DNA of 64,000 nt, from the NCBI GenBank assembly GCA_963705525.1, contig CAVPJW010000006.1, positions 496,001 to 560,000 on the forward strand. The letters are read 5' to 3'. Every line of letters starts with the position of its first letter. Positions within the stretch are counted from its first letter, which is position 1. Both the position numbers and the translations under genes were made by a program. The notes below the pieces were generated by a model. That model saw only the letters and a program-made list of their open reading frames with translations, ran no database searches and was not told the DNA's origin. Of the stretch, positions 19,234 to 28,488 are shown piece by piece. This DNA is from CAVPJW01 sp963705525. GTDB taxonomy: Bacteria; Acidobacteriota; Vicinamibacteria; Vicinamibacterales; CAVPJW01.

Positions 19234-20934
19234 AGTCGTGATGTCCCCCCCCGGAATTGAGTTTGTAGGCTCGCGCCTGCACATCGCTGAAGAACTAATG
19301 ACAGATCCGGACGCGCCGCGATGCGTTGCAGCGACTCGCTTCGATACTGCAGGGGGATCCTATCGAGGTGCACGACGATGTAGCGGACGTGCCGGTCGCG
19401 GAGGGCGGCGACGGACTCGTTCGAAAGGAACCCACGCATGATGGGCGACCAGCTGAGTGTAGGGCTCGGGCGTGAATCCGCTGTAGCCGTTGAGCAGGGG
19501 TCGCCAGTCCTCAGTCGACACGAGCTCATACGGCGCGTTCCGGAAGACATCACGGTGGGGATAGAACGGAATCTCGACGGCTGCGCCGGGATCGGGATCC
19601 TTGCCGATGGCCCGATAGAGCCGGGGGATTCCGTCAAATTCGTCGAACCAGACCGGCGTGTGCAGCGCCTCGAGGTTCACCAGGAAGAGACAGCCGACCG
19701 ACGCAACCAGAAGCCAGCGGCGCCGATCGGCCAGCATGACGCGCATCGCTGCGAGGCCCAGACCTGCGAGCAGGCCGAGCGCAAATAGCACGACCCCACC
19801 AAAACGTCCCACAGCCCGTAAGCCCTCCATCGGCGGGAGGGCGTCATAGATCCACGTGTACACCGGCGTATTCGTGCCGAGCGACAGGACGAACGACACC
19901 GCCGCGATCCCCACGATCATCCAGACTCGTCTCCTGGTGAGAGCGTCCCGCTTGAACCCGATGGCGATGATGCTCAAGAGAAGCACCGTCACGCCGGGGA
20001 ACAATGCCGTATGGCCACGACCGTGCCATTGCCGGAAGTAATGGCTCCAGGTGTCGTAGTGCACGAGGCTGCCAGAGACGAGATAGCTGATCGGTGACGC
20101 CGAATGCGCCGTGACCTCGGCAAGCGAGCGGTGCAGCCCCTGTTCCGATCGCGCGAGACGATCCGGCCACATCACCGGGAGCACGATCGCCATCGTGACG
20201 AGTGTGGCGAGCACAAGGCGTGGAAGAAAGGCCGTGGCCCTCCGGCCCCACCAGTCCGGTGCCCGCATCAGCGTCGCGGCCGCCAGGATGAACGCCGTGA
20301 AGATGGCGAGATAGCCCGATGTGAGCGACAGGAGGATGACAAAAAGGGACAGCCACAGGGCGTCTCGAGTCCGGGTCTTGAAGACCAGACGATCCAGTGA
20401 CCAGAGCACGAGCGGCATCCACTCGGCGTGAATCGCCTGAATGTGGGCGAGGCGCGTCATGGTCTGGCTGTTGAAGGCGACCGCCGAACCCGCGAGAAGG
20501 CCCGCATAGAGGTCGCCGGTCCAACCCGTCATCACGATCGACGTCGCAACCCCCATGAGGACGAGGCCCACGAGCAGGAGGATGTTGTACGTCAGGACTG
20601 GAGAAGCGCCCGCCCAGCGAATCGGTATGGCCATCGCGCCAGGAGGAATGAGCGGCTCGGAAAAGGCGAGCGTCCGCGTCTCCGGCGCGAAGATATTTGC
20701 GCTGAAGAGTTGCGCCGGATCGCGAGGCAGTTGTCGCGCGACCCACGACACGATCCATTCGTTCAGTTCCGCGTCGGCGCTGTCGTTGCGCGAGAGATGG
20801 GCCGGATCGGTAATCAGGGGCCAGGTGTGGATGACGGCCAGGAGCGCGAAGACGATCACCGCCGTGAGCACGGGCCGGCGCGGTGGCGTCGGACCTTCCG
20901 ACTGCGCGCTGCTGGGGGAGTCGAGAATCGTCAC
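19214..20934 (-). CDS. GT-C-like membrane glycosyltransferase, copy 1, interrupted by two +1 frameshifts
   Basis: About 573 residues after repair. It starts at GTG 20934. An N-terminal cytoplasmic leader and first helix are followed by the luminal segment SRNDSADAELNEWIVSW, the conserved FAPETRTLAFSEPLIPPGAM, and about ten further helices. The frame breaks at 19443-19445 (extra G of GGG) and 19295 (extra C). With these removed the C-terminus reads QLVAIMRGFLSNESVAALRD to DLSLFFSDVQARAYKLNS and aligns with the intact paralogue at 32533-34251 along its whole length. The sugar donor and acceptor are unknown. The AT-rich leader matches that of the paralogue. Confidence 0.8.
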
Positions 20935-20946
20935 GGTGTCTCGACA

Positions 20947-20982
20947 ATGCTAGCACCAATTATCCTTATAAAAAACTGGTGA
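20947..20982 (-). promoter_or_regulatory. AT-rich promoter/operator of GT-C copy 1 (TCACCA-N24-TAGCAT)
   Basis: On the minus strand this reads TCACCA, 24 AT-rich bases, then TAGCAT preceded by TG plus one base (extended -10 type). The same two boxes with the same 24-base spacing occur before the paralogous gene at 34338-34373. It lies in a 97-bp gap whose AT content contrasts sharply with the surrounding DNA, and ends 13 nt before the start codon. Confidence 0.55.
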
Positions 20983-21031
20983 GTTAATTATTTTAATTAA
21001 TTCATCCAGTGTTAATGCGTCAACAGGAGGG

Positions 21032-21748
21032 TCAGCGGGGGATGAGCGTGATCTCTGGAACGTTCGCATCGAGAAGGCCAGTCGACACCATCCCGCCGCA
21101 GTAGTTCCGGATCTGGGACGCGAGGTCTGCCGTCGCATCCTTGATGCGGAAGGCCTCGATAGGCGGCAGGCCCTCGATGACGAGGAACGCGTTTCGTGTC
21201 TCCGCCGTGAGTTTGGTTCGATCGGCCTCTTTCCAGTTCCAGCGCCGACAGATGGCGCTCACATCATCTTTATAGATGACCTCGCCGGTGTGTGGAGGGC
21301 GTTCCTCCGATTCACCCAGCAGTCGCACCGGGCCGTCGGTTGTCGTCGCGAACGTCAGCCTCACGTCGCCCACGATCTTGTCGAGATCTTCGCCGCCGAC
21401 CGGCACGATGTGGTGGAGGGACACGGCGTTGTAGATATCAACCAGCGTGTTGATGTGGCGAAGCGGCCGATTCTTGGCCGCACTTCGCAGCAGGTTTTCG
21501 ACCGATGAGGGATGGTCCTTGGGTTTGGCGCCGAACTTCCGATACGCCTCGCGCCATGGCGCGATGTGCGGGTGTTCCGGGATTGCCGTGCCCGCCAGCC
21601 TGGACAAGACGTCCTGCTCGGCCTGGCGGAGAGTTGCCATGACTTCCGGATTCTCGCCTCCGTTGTCGATCCCGTGGGCTATCACCACGCCCAGCACCAC
21701 CCCCGGGTACTCGGAGAAGATTGCGGGTGCGACACGAAGGACCGTCAC
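21032..21748 (-). CDS. Free-standing B3/B4 (phenylalanyl-tRNA synthetase editing-type) domain protein
   Basis: 238 residues from GTG 21748 (the longer frame upstream is an antisense-like artefact overlapping the kinase). It reads VTVLRVAPAIFSEYPGVVLG and contains YRKFGAKPKDHPSSVENLL, VDIYNAVSLHHIVPVGGED and IYKDDVSAICRRWNWKEADRT. These are hallmark segments of the B3/B4 domain found in PheT and as stand-alone proteins, which may act on amino acids or mischarged tRNA. The GTG overlaps the stop of the kinase gene (GTGA), so the two are translationally coupled. A link between kinase signalling and an amino-acid or tRNA quality-control protein is an inference. Confidence 0.85.
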   Translation of the reverse strand: MTVLRVAPAIFSEYPGVVLGVVIAHGIDNGGENPEVMATLRQAEQDVLSRLAGTAIPEHPHIAPWREAYRKFGAKPKDHPSSVENLLRSAAKNRPLRHINTLVDIYNAVSLHHIVPVGGEDLDKIVGDVRLTFATTTDGPVRLLGESEERPPHTGEVIYKDDVSAICRRWNWKEADRTKLTAETRNAFLVIEGLPPIEAFRIKDATADLASQIRNYCGGMVSTGLLDANVPEITLIPR

Positions 21749-22917
21749 CGGCGCTTCCGCCCGCGACCGGCGAGTGTCCAGAAGCGCGCTTCGTTGAGCA
21801 GCGTGATTCGGTGTCCCTTCTCGCGGAGCCGCTTGATCTCCATCAGCTTCAGCCCCGCGTCGCGCCCCACGGCCTGGCGAGGATTGGGTCGTCCCCGGAC
21901 GACAACCGTTGTCAGGGTGGACGGCATGCCGTGCACCGTGGCACCGGCCCGCCGCGCCGCACGAACGGCTTCGGCTCGCGGCCTGGTCAGGATGCCGGTG
22001 AAGGCGAGATGCACACCCTTCAACGAGCGAAGCACACCGGACTTGAGCGACGAAGGCGGCTTGCCGAGCGCTGCTATCAGCTCGTCTGCGCTCTCGTAGC
22101 GTTTTCGACGCTCGCCAATGCAGCGATAGACGATCTCCTTGAGCTCGTCGCTGCACGGCAAGAGGCGGACTTCGTGGGTGCGGACTCGCGTCCGCGCATC
22201 GCCACGCACCAACATGCCCAGCAGCTGGCCCACCTGGTAGACATCGTCACGCGCCTGCCACTTGGGAACGAGGCGGTCGAGGATGTCGCTCGGAGCCGTC
22301 AATGCGTTCATGGTGCGAACGGTGATGCCGCGGCGATCGCTCTGCTGGCGCACGATGCCGAAGTCCCCGAGCTTCAGGCGCTGCCCATCGCAGACGAAGA
22401 CGTTCATCGGCGTCAGGTCGCGATGAAGCAGCTGACCGCGGTGCAGCTTGCCCAGAACTTCGAGGATGCCCGCGATCTCGCGCCGCGCCGCCGTTTCGGT
22501 CCAGCCCCTCGCCGCTCGATTCAGGAATGCGCTGAGGTCGCCCTGGCTGGCGTACTCGAGCGCAAGGTAGTAGAGCACCCGGCCGTCTGCGCGCATCAGC
22601 GGAAACGCATCGAAGACGCGGATGGCTCGAGGATGACCGTCGAGAAGGCGTCCGAAGTACGCCTCACGCAGCCAACCGTCGATGTGGGGGCTGACCTTGA
22701 TGCAGACCGTCTCAGGAACCACCGTTGATCGTCCGCGCCGCTTCGCGAGATAGGCCTGGCCGAATCCACCCTGTCCGAGGAGATGTTCGATGCCGTACTG
22801 AAGCTTTGTCTCTGGGCTGGTGATGATCTGCGCCGGTCGCAGGAAACGCTCCGCCGGCTTCGAGACCTGAATCGATCTCGTGAGACGCGTCGTGGCTTGT
22901 GTGGCGGACGTGGGCAT
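21745..22917 (-). CDS. Serine/threonine protein kinase with C-terminal BRCT-like domain
   Basis: 390 residues. The kinase domain has a glycine loop (LGQGGFGQAYLAKR, about 47-60), the Lys in VCIKVS (74), the catalytic loop HRDLTPMNVFV (165-175) and DFGIV (185-189), so it looks active. After about residue 295 follows LKGVHLAFTGILTRPRAE with GATVHG, TTVVVRG and LNEARFWTLAG. This is the pattern of a BRCT domain such as the one ending bacterial DNA ligase (FTG-G-TR/SR, GG-V, T-LV, EFW). BRCT domains bind phosphopeptides or DNA ends. No transmembrane helix is visible, so it is cytosolic. It is coupled to the B3/B4 protein downstream. Confidence 0.85.
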   Translation of the reverse strand: MPTSATQATTRLTRSIQVSKPAERFLRPAQIITSPETKLQYGIEHLLGQGGFGQAYLAKRRGRSTVVPETVCIKVSPHIDGWLREAYFGRLLDGHPRAIRVFDAFPLMRADGRVLYYLALEYASQGDLSAFLNRAARGWTETAARREIAGILEVLGKLHRGQLLHRDLTPMNVFVCDGQRLKLGDFGIVRQQSDRRGITVRTMNALTAPSDILDRLVPKWQARDDVYQVGQLLGMLVRGDARTRVRTHEVRLLPCSDELKEIVYRCIGERRKRYESADELIAALGKPPSSLKSGVLRSLKGVHLAFTGILTRPRAEAVRAARRAGATVHGMPSTLTTVVVRGRPNPRQAVGRDAGLKLMEIKRLREKGHRITLLNEARFWTLAGRGRKRR

Positions 22918-22989
22918 GCCAGCGGGATCCTGATTTCGGGGGAGACGACAGCATACCGCAGGCTCAGCGGCCCGGTCACGTTCGGTGTG

Positions 22990-24129
22990 TCATTCCTCCT
23001 TGGAGCACCAGCGGTTCGCGATGTCCGTGTAGATCTCGACCGCCTCTCCAATCCTCCGGACATCGCAGTATTCGTCGGTTTTGTGCGCCTGACTGGCTTC
23101 GCCGGGTCCCAGTATCACGGTCGGAGGCGAACCGTACGCCGGCGTCAACACCGACGCGTCGGTGAAATACGTCACGCCGGAGACGTCGGGAACCGCTCCG
23201 AGCGTCGCGCCCACGATGCTGATGACATCCTGGACCCAGGGGTTTCGTCCATCGGTCTCGATGCTGGCGGCGCTTTCGAGGAGCTCCACCTCGACGTCAT
23301 CTCCGAGGCTCGTTCGCAATCGATCGACGATGTCGTCCTGGCGCTGACTGGGGATTGTCCGGACATCGACGCCGAGTGTCGCCAGATCGGGAACCGAATT
23401 AATGTTCATCCCGCCTGCAATCGTCCCGACGCTGAGCGTGGGGCGTCCAAGCAACGGATGCGGCGCGACGCGAAAGTCGTGTTCCTTCAGCGTGGCGATC
23501 ACGTCTGCGGCTTTGTAGATCGCATTGACGCCTTGCTCAGGCATCGACGCATGGGCCGTGCGGCCTCTCGTTCGTATCGCGAGGCGGAGGCATCCTTTGT
23601 GTGCAATCACCGGCTGATTCGCGGTGGGCTCTCCGACGACAATCGCGCCGGCTGTGCCGAGGGCGTCGCGGCCGAACGCCGCGAGGTGCTGCGCGCCTTG
23701 ACAGCATGTCTCTTCACCGGCCGTCAGAACCACCGTGAGCCCTCGCTTTCGGCGGGGCACTCCTGCGATGTTGCACGCGGCGACGACCATCGCCGCAACG
23801 GCTGATTTCATGTCAGACGCGCCTCGACCGTAGAGCCTGCCCTCAATCTCGTCGTTGCCGAACGGATCCCGCTGCCACTGTGCGGCACCGAGCGGCACCG
23901 TATCGAGGTGGCCTGTGAAGCAGATGGGCTCGCCGCCGGACTCTCCATCGAATCGGGCAACGACGCTGGTGCGCTCGTCTTGAAAGTCGAAGTACCGCAC
24001 GTCGAATCCGCACTCTTTCATCACCTTGCCCAGATAGTGAGCAGCCTCGCGCTCATGGCCGGGAGGGTTGATGGTGTTGAACGCCAGGAGCCTGCGGGTG
24101 AGCCAGAGTGCATTCATCTCAGAGGGCAT
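22990..24129 (-). CDS. M20-family metallopeptidase/deacylase (ArgE/DapE type)
   Basis: 379 residues from ATG 24129 (MPSEMNALWLTRRLLAFNT); the open frame extends about 50 residues further without family similarity. The di-zinc site is complete: His and Asp in TGHLDTVPLG, Asp in YGRGASDMKSA, the catalytic and metal Glu pair in TAGEETC, Glu in VGEPTANQP and a C-terminal His in SQAHKTDEY. The dimerisation (lid) domain occupies about 185-300. ArgE/DapE-type enzymes remove N-acyl groups from amino acids; the exact substrate is not indicated by neighbours. It stands 72 bp from the kinase gene on the same strand. Confidence 0.88.
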   Translation of the reverse strand: MPSEMNALWLTRRLLAFNTINPPGHEREAAHYLGKVMKECGFDVRYFDFQDERTSVVARFDGESGGEPICFTGHLDTVPLGAAQWQRDPFGNDEIEGRLYGRGASDMKSAVAAMVVAACNIAGVPRRKRGLTVVLTAGEETCCQGAQHLAAFGRDALGTAGAIVVGEPTANQPVIAHKGCLRLAIRTRGRTAHASMPEQGVNAIYKAADVIATLKEHDFRVAPHPLLGRPTLSVGTIAGGMNINSVPDLATLGVDVRTIPSQRQDDIVDRLRTSLGDDVEVELLESAASIETDGRNPWVQDVISIVGATLGAVPDVSGVTYFTDASVLTPAYGSPPTVILGPGEASQAHKTDEYCDVRRIGEAVEIYTDIANRWCSKEE

Positions 24130-24399
24130 GGTCCTCGTGACGGCGGATTGAGAAATGGCAGACAATCGGAGACAAATCAGCGGCCGCGCGCATCGTAGCA
24201 TGCGTCCCAGGGAGCTCTCGACGGGACTGTGAATTTCCTGGTTCAACTGGACGAAAGTTCTGCGACAATCACCCATCGCTCGCAGGGCACGCGGGCGATT
24301 CAGACAGATTGGCAGGGCAGGAATGCCCGTCTCGAGAAGTTCGACCGGTCAGGCCCGACAGCGAACTCCGGATAGCGGGTATCTCTAAGGAGGAACCAG

Positions 24400-25578
24400 A
24401 TGGCTCTTTCACGGCGCGCGTTCGTCCGGACGGTAGGGCTCGGCGGGTTGTCCACGGCGTTCATCACGGCGCGCGGGCGGGAAGCCCTGCTGGCGGCCGG
24501 CATGAACGACGCCCAGCTCCAAGCGGCCCTTGCGACGCAGGCGGCGACCGGCGTCATTCGAATCAGCAGCAACGAGAATCCGCGCGGGCCAAGCCCGATG
24601 GCGCTCGAGGCGATTCGAGACCGGACGACCTTCAAGGTGGGCCGTTATCCGACCAACATCGACGAGCTCACCGACACCATCGCCAAGATGTACGGGGCGA
24701 AGCCGGAGAATGTCTGGCTCGGCACGGGATCGGGCGGAGAGCTCACCGCCGCGGCGCGCGCGTTTCTGACGCCGACCAAGCATCTGGTCACCGGCCATCC
24801 GTCATACGAAAACCCGGTTCGCGATGCCAAGAAGATTGGGGCGTCGATCAAGACAATTGCGCTCGACAAGAACCTCCGGCTCGATCTCGATGCGATGGCT
24901 GCCGCATCGCCTGGTGCGGGCCTGATCTTCGTGTGCAATCCCAACAACCCGACCTCGACGGTTCACCCCGCGAATGTGATCGCCGACTTCGTCAAGAAGG
25001 TGAAGCAGGCGACTCCGGATGTCGCGATCCTGATCGATGAGGCGTACATCGACTACTCGATGGATCCGCTCTATCCCACCTCGGGCCAGCTCGCGCTCGA
25101 GTACCCGGGCGTCTTCATCACGCGCACGTTCTCGAAGGCGTACGGCATGGCCGGGCTGCGGCTCGGGTACGCGATTGGCCAGCCGAAGACGTTGGAGGCC
25201 CTCAACGATGCATGGGGCATGGGCAGCGTCAACGTGCTGACCGCGGCCGCCGGCATCGCCGCGCTCAACGACAAGGCGCACATGGACAAGGAGCGCCTCG
25301 AGAACAAGCGGATCCGCGACTACACGCTGAGCTCCTTCAAGGAGATGGGCTACGAGGCGGCCGACTCGCAGACCAACTTCGTGTTCGTCAACATCCGGCG
25401 GCCGGCGAAGGAGTTCCGTGAGGCGTGCGCCAAGGAAGGCATCCTGGTGGGACGGGACTTCCCGCCGCTCGAGAAGACCCATGCGCGCATCTCGATCGGC
25501 ACGTGGGAAGAGATGCACACGGCGATGGACGTGTTCCGCAAGGTGCTCGCGACGAGCTCGACGTCCGCAGCGAAGTAG
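24400..25578 (+). CDS. Tat-exported histidinol-phosphate-aminotransferase-like PLP enzyme
   Basis: 392 residues from an ATG with a strong AAGGAGG ribosome site 7 bases upstream. The N-terminus carries a twin-arginine signal (SRRAFVRTVGLGGLSTAF, about 4-21). The mature part is a fold-I aminotransferase of the HisC group: SSNENPRGPS (about 50-60), CNPNNPTS (about 185), DEAYIDY, the PLP lysine in TFSKAYGMAGLRLGY (about 245) and a C-terminal RISIGTWEEM. Most HisC proteins are cytosolic, so an exported form implies a periplasmic role and a different substrate. A hairpin at 25649-25674 follows the gene. Confidence 0.85.
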   Translation: MALSRRAFVRTVGLGGLSTAFITARGREALLAAGMNDAQLQAALATQAATGVIRISSNENPRGPSPMALEAIRDRTTFKVGRYPTNIDELTDTIAKMYGAKPENVWLGTGSGGELTAAARAFLTPTKHLVTGHPSYENPVRDAKKIGASIKTIALDKNLRLDLDAMAAASPGAGLIFVCNPNNPTSTVHPANVIADFVKKVKQATPDVAILIDEAYIDYSMDPLYPTSGQLALEYPGVFITRTFSKAYGMAGLRLGYAIGQPKTLEALNDAWGMGSVNVLTAAAGIAALNDKAHMDKERLENKRIRDYTLSSFKEMGYEAADSQTNFVFVNIRRPAKEFREACAKEGILVGRDFPPLEKTHARISIGTWEEMHTAMDVFRKVLATSSTSAAK

Positions 25579-25640
25579 GTCGCAGGCTTCCCGGGCTCAA
25601 GCCAGGGTCAGGAAGCGTCCGAGCACGCCATGACGCGTTG

Positions 25641-25803
25641 GATGGCCAGGCAGGGACCCCGAGCGGTCCCTGCCAGCCGATGCGTCGATTGATCGCTCGC
25701 AGTCGTTCGGTCATCCTCAGAACCGTAACCTTCCACCGCCTTCTCGCTTTGCCTTCTGGGCCATCGGCGCCGCGGATCCGTCGGAGATCACGACGCTGAT
25801 GCC
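25641..25803 (+). repeat. ~160-bp repeat, copy A (flanks pilin operon)
   Basis: Base-by-base comparison shows clear similarity (roughly three quarters identical by eye) to 31637-31793 in the same orientation. Shared landmarks are AGGCAGG, GCCGATG, ATTGAT, GTCATCCT, CTCGCTT, GCCTTCT and TCGGAGATCA. In this copy no open frame continues past the repeat. Confidence 0.6.
25649..25674 (+). terminator. Hairpin, possible terminator of the aminotransferase gene
   Basis: GGCAGGGACC (25649-25658) pairs perfectly with GGTCCCTGCC (25665-25674) around a 6-nt loop, 70 bp after the stop codon. There is no T-tract, so Rho-independent termination is uncertain. Confidence 0.4.
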
Positions 25804-26103
25804 GGCGGCCGGGCCGCTTCATCTCTTTTGCCAAATTGAGAAGATCGCGGGCACTGCGCCGCCGCCGACTCCCGGTTGAATCGCAGAAACGATGTAGTCC
25901 CTTCGGACGACCCAATCAGCCGCGCGAGCTTGGAAACGAAAGCGACCGGGACGGGCGGAAGTCGAGACGCGCGGGGAATTTGAGCGACATTCCAGGAAAC
26001 GAAATTTGTAATCGAGTGCACCAAAACGCGACAAATGTCGTAGACAAACCATGAGAATCATAGGGTTAGGTATGGAACGTATCTTGGTTGTCACTCTCTT
26101 CGG

Positions 26104-26778
26104 ATGATTCACACCCTCCCCCCGTGGAGAGACCAATCCACGCTCGAAACCGCTCCCGGCGGCGTGGTCACTCGGACGCACCCTTTCGGGTGGATCAGGA
26201 CAGTCACTACGCTGGCCAGACATTCGACCGACGCGACTCATCCCAGCGGGTTCTCGTTCATCGAAGTGTTGATGGTGCTTGCACTGATCGGCATCATCGC
26301 GGGCATGGCCGTGCCCATCTCCGCCAGCATGATCGCGCGCGCCAAAGCGGACAGCACGAGTCTTGAGACCCTCACGTGGCTCGAAGCCGCGCGAAACCGC
26401 GCGGCCGCCGAGCGTCGTAACTTCGAGGTCACCTTTGACACCGGGACAAACCACGTAAGGATAGATCGCGTGGAGGCGGACCTTTCGAAAACCCTCATCC
26501 TGGATCGCGAACTCCCCGACGGCATGAAATTCATGCAGTTTTCCGGGAGCCCCGATACGCCCGACCTGTTTGGCAACGGGGCGGTTGTCGACTTCGACGG
26601 CCCTGCCCCGCATATGTTCACGAGTGACGGCTCCTTGGTGGACGCGAACGGCGACCCCAGCAACGGAACGATATTCATGGGCAAGACCGGCAAGGTGGAA
26701 ACGGGTCGCGCGATCACGGTGTTCGGGATGAGCGGGTTGCTGCGGAAGTGGAAGCTGTCAGGGACTCAATGGAACTAG
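26104..26778 (+). CDS. Minor pseudopilin, GspH/FimT-like
   Basis: Up to 224 residues. A type III signal is clear: SG-FSFIEVLMVLALIGIIAGM (about 48-69), with prepilin-peptidase cleavage before Phe and Glu at mature position 4 or 5, followed by the GspH-type globular domain (NRAAAERRNFEVTFDTG, GSLVDANGDPSNGTIF). The leader of about 48 residues from the ATG at 26104 is long for this class, so the true start may be further in. It is the first gene of a four-gene run with tiny overlaps. Minor pilins prime assembly of type IV pili or type II secretion pseudopili at the inner membrane; core motor genes are not in the window. Confidence 0.85.
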   Translation: MIHTLPPWRDQSTLETAPGGVVTRTHPFGWIRTVTTLARHSTDATHPSGFSFIEVLMVLALIGIIAGMAVPISASMIARAKADSTSLETLTWLEAARNRAAAERRNFEVTFDTGTNHVRIDRVEADLSKTLILDRELPDGMKFMQFSGSPDTPDLFGNGAVVDFDGPAPHMFTSDGSLVDANGDPSNGTIFMGKTGKVETGRAITVFGMSGLLRKWKLSGTQWN

Positions 26779-27353
26779 TGAGCCGCGACGCCAGATCACC
26801 GGTCCGGATACTGCAGTCGGCCGAGGGATTCTCGTTGATCGAGGTCATGGTTGCGACCCTGATACTCGCCGTTGGCGTTCTCTCGCTCGTCGGTGTGACA
26901 GCATTCGGAGTCCAGAGCATCGCGGGGTCGTCCGCCCAGCTGATTGCACGGGAAAAGGCCCGCGAGGCGGTCGAGAGCGTGCACAGCGCGCGTGATACGG
27001 GCGAGCTTTCATGGAGCCACGTGCGTAACGTGGCCGACGGTGGGGACTTCCTGAATGGCATGCAGGACGTTCGGGTACCCGGCCCCGACGGTCTTGTGAA
27101 CACGGCGGATGACGGAGCTATCGAAGTTCTACGGGAGCCCGGCCCCGACGGCCTTCTGAACACGACCGATGACCGGCTGACGTCATTAGCACCGGACCGG
27201 TTTCAGCGCGAGATCACGATTACGGCACTCAACTACGACGGCACGACGACCGTCAACCCCAGCCTCCGACGAATCTTAGTGACGGTCAGATACAAAGTCC
27301 TTGGTGCATGGCGTACCTACACGCTGACGACCTTCGTGTCCTCATACTCATGA
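26769..27353 (+). CDS. pilV: Minor pilin PilV-like
   Basis: 194 residues from ATG 26769, which overlaps the preceding stop; an in-frame ATG at 26748 is an alternative. The signal AEG-FSLIEVMVATLILAVGVLSL is typical of PilV/GspI (processing before Phe). The globular part contains two near-identical Asp-rich segments, VPGPDGLVNTADDG and EPGPDGLLNTTDDR, in tandem (about residues 98-135). Their DxxGxxxTxDD spacing resembles calcium-binding loops. The gene ends with an ATGA overlap onto the PilW-like gene. The gene symbol is by family resemblance and position. Confidence 0.8.
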   Translation: MELVSRDARSPVRILQSAEGFSLIEVMVATLILAVGVLSLVGVTAFGVQSIAGSSAQLIAREKAREAVESVHSARDTGELSWSHVRNVADGGDFLNGMQDVRVPGPDGLVNTADDGAIEVLREPGPDGLLNTTDDRLTSLAPDRFQREITITALNYDGTTTVNPSLRRILVTVRYKVLGAWRTYTLTTFVSSYS

Positions 27354-28465
27354 TCAGGGACATCCCTCGTTCAATTCGTGACGAGGCCTCGGCCGAGGGT
27401 GGCTACTCGTTGGCCGAGTTGCTCGTCGCCATGGGAATCACCACCGTGATCATGGGCGCGACACTGGCGGGGTTGAGCGACGCGATCCGGGCCAACGACG
27501 CGGTGGTGCAAATCACCTCGCTGAACGATGGCCTCCGGGCGGGATTGGACCTGATGGTCCGCGATCTCCTCCAGGCCGGCGCAGGGCTGCCAAAGGGACA
27601 CGTCATCCTCACGCCGTCTGGCGGTAGTCTGATCAGGCGTCCGGGCCCACCGGGCACTGCATACACGAACGCGGTGGGCGATCTCAACATTCCAGCCGTC
27701 ATCCCGGGAGCCGGGCTTGGTCCGACCATCAACGGCACGGCCACCGACGTGATCACGATTCTGACGGCCGACAACAACTTCACCGATGTCGGTCTGACGG
27801 CGGTGACGTCGACCTCCGTGACTGTCGACCCAGCGGTCAATATCGGATCGGGCGTCGATCGAGTGATTCCTGCGCAACTGATGATGATCTACAAGGGATC
27901 GACGACGACACTCGTTCAAGTGACCGCGGTAAACGCCGGCGCTCGTCTGATCACCTTCAATACGGGAGATTCACTGAACCTGAACCAAACCGCCAGTGGC
28001 GTCGTGGGGAACCTCAAGTCGCTGAATGCGCAGGCCCCGACCGGCGCGGCAGCCCCGGCGGCGACCAGGATCACGCGGATCCGAATGATCTCCTATTACC
28101 TGGACAACACCACCAGTCCTGGGCATCCGCGCCTCGTTCGGCGCATCAACAATGGGCACGAGACGAACTTCGACAACACGCTCGGGACGGCCGTTGCGCT
28201 CGACGTCGAAAACCTGCGGTTTACCTACGACCTGACCAATGGTGGCACCAACCCCGGCGGCGTCCAATTCGTGGCAGCCGACCTGACGACCGGCGGCGCG
28301 TGTTCACCGGAGCAGTGCTTCACCACCCAAATCCGCAAGGTCAACGTGACACTGACCGCACGGTCGCAAAACGTGAAGATCCCGCAGGCACGGGTCTATC
28401 GAAACACGCTGTCCTCGCAGGTGGCGCTGCGAGGCATGGCCCTGGTCAACGATTACCAAGACTAA
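27350..28465 (+). CDS. pilW: Minor pilin PilW-like
   Basis: 371 residues from ATG 27350 (overlapping the previous TGA). A prepilin signal reads EGG-YSLAELLVAMGITTVIMGA, with Tyr at mature position 1 and Glu at position 5. The rest is a PilW-type globular domain rich in Thr/Asn, with a Cys pair (GACSPEQCF) near residue 320 that could form a disulphide in the periplasm, and a C-terminal RNTLSSQVALRGM. It lies between PilV- and PilX-like genes, the standard order of minor pilin operons. Expected to join the minor-pilin tip complex. Confidence 0.85.
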   Translation: MIRDIPRSIRDEASAEGGYSLAELLVAMGITTVIMGATLAGLSDAIRANDAVVQITSLNDGLRAGLDLMVRDLLQAGAGLPKGHVILTPSGGSLIRRPGPPGTAYTNAVGDLNIPAVIPGAGLGPTINGTATDVITILTADNNFTDVGLTAVTSTSVTVDPAVNIGSGVDRVIPAQLMMIYKGSTTTLVQVTAVNAGARLITFNTGDSLNLNQTASGVVGNLKSLNAQAPTGAAAPAATRITRIRMISYYLDNTTSPGHPRLVRRINNGHETNFDNTLGTAVALDVENLRFTYDLTNGGTNPGGVQFVAADLTTGGACSPEQCFTTQIRKVNVTLTARSQNVKIPQARVYRNTLSSQVALRGMALVNDYQD

Positions 28466-28488
28466 TGGGTGAGCATGCGGAAGGCGAT

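Larger units (their letters stand above)
25579..26103. other. Intergenic region with hairpin and repeat remnant
   Basis: This 525-bp stretch has no convincing gene on either strand. It holds a 10-bp perfect hairpin (25649-25674), a ~160-bp segment homologous to the start of the solute-binding-protein gene at 31.6 kb, and an AT-richer part (25995-26100) just before the pilin operon with a CGACA-AA-TGTCG inverted repeat at 26029-26040. Promoter sequences for the pilin operon should lie in the last 100 bp. Confidence 0.6.

Noticed and set aside
26073..26088. Sigma-54-like promoter before the pilin operon
   Set aside because: TGGAACG-N4-TTGGT has the right spacing but lacks the essential GC at -12, so it is not supported.
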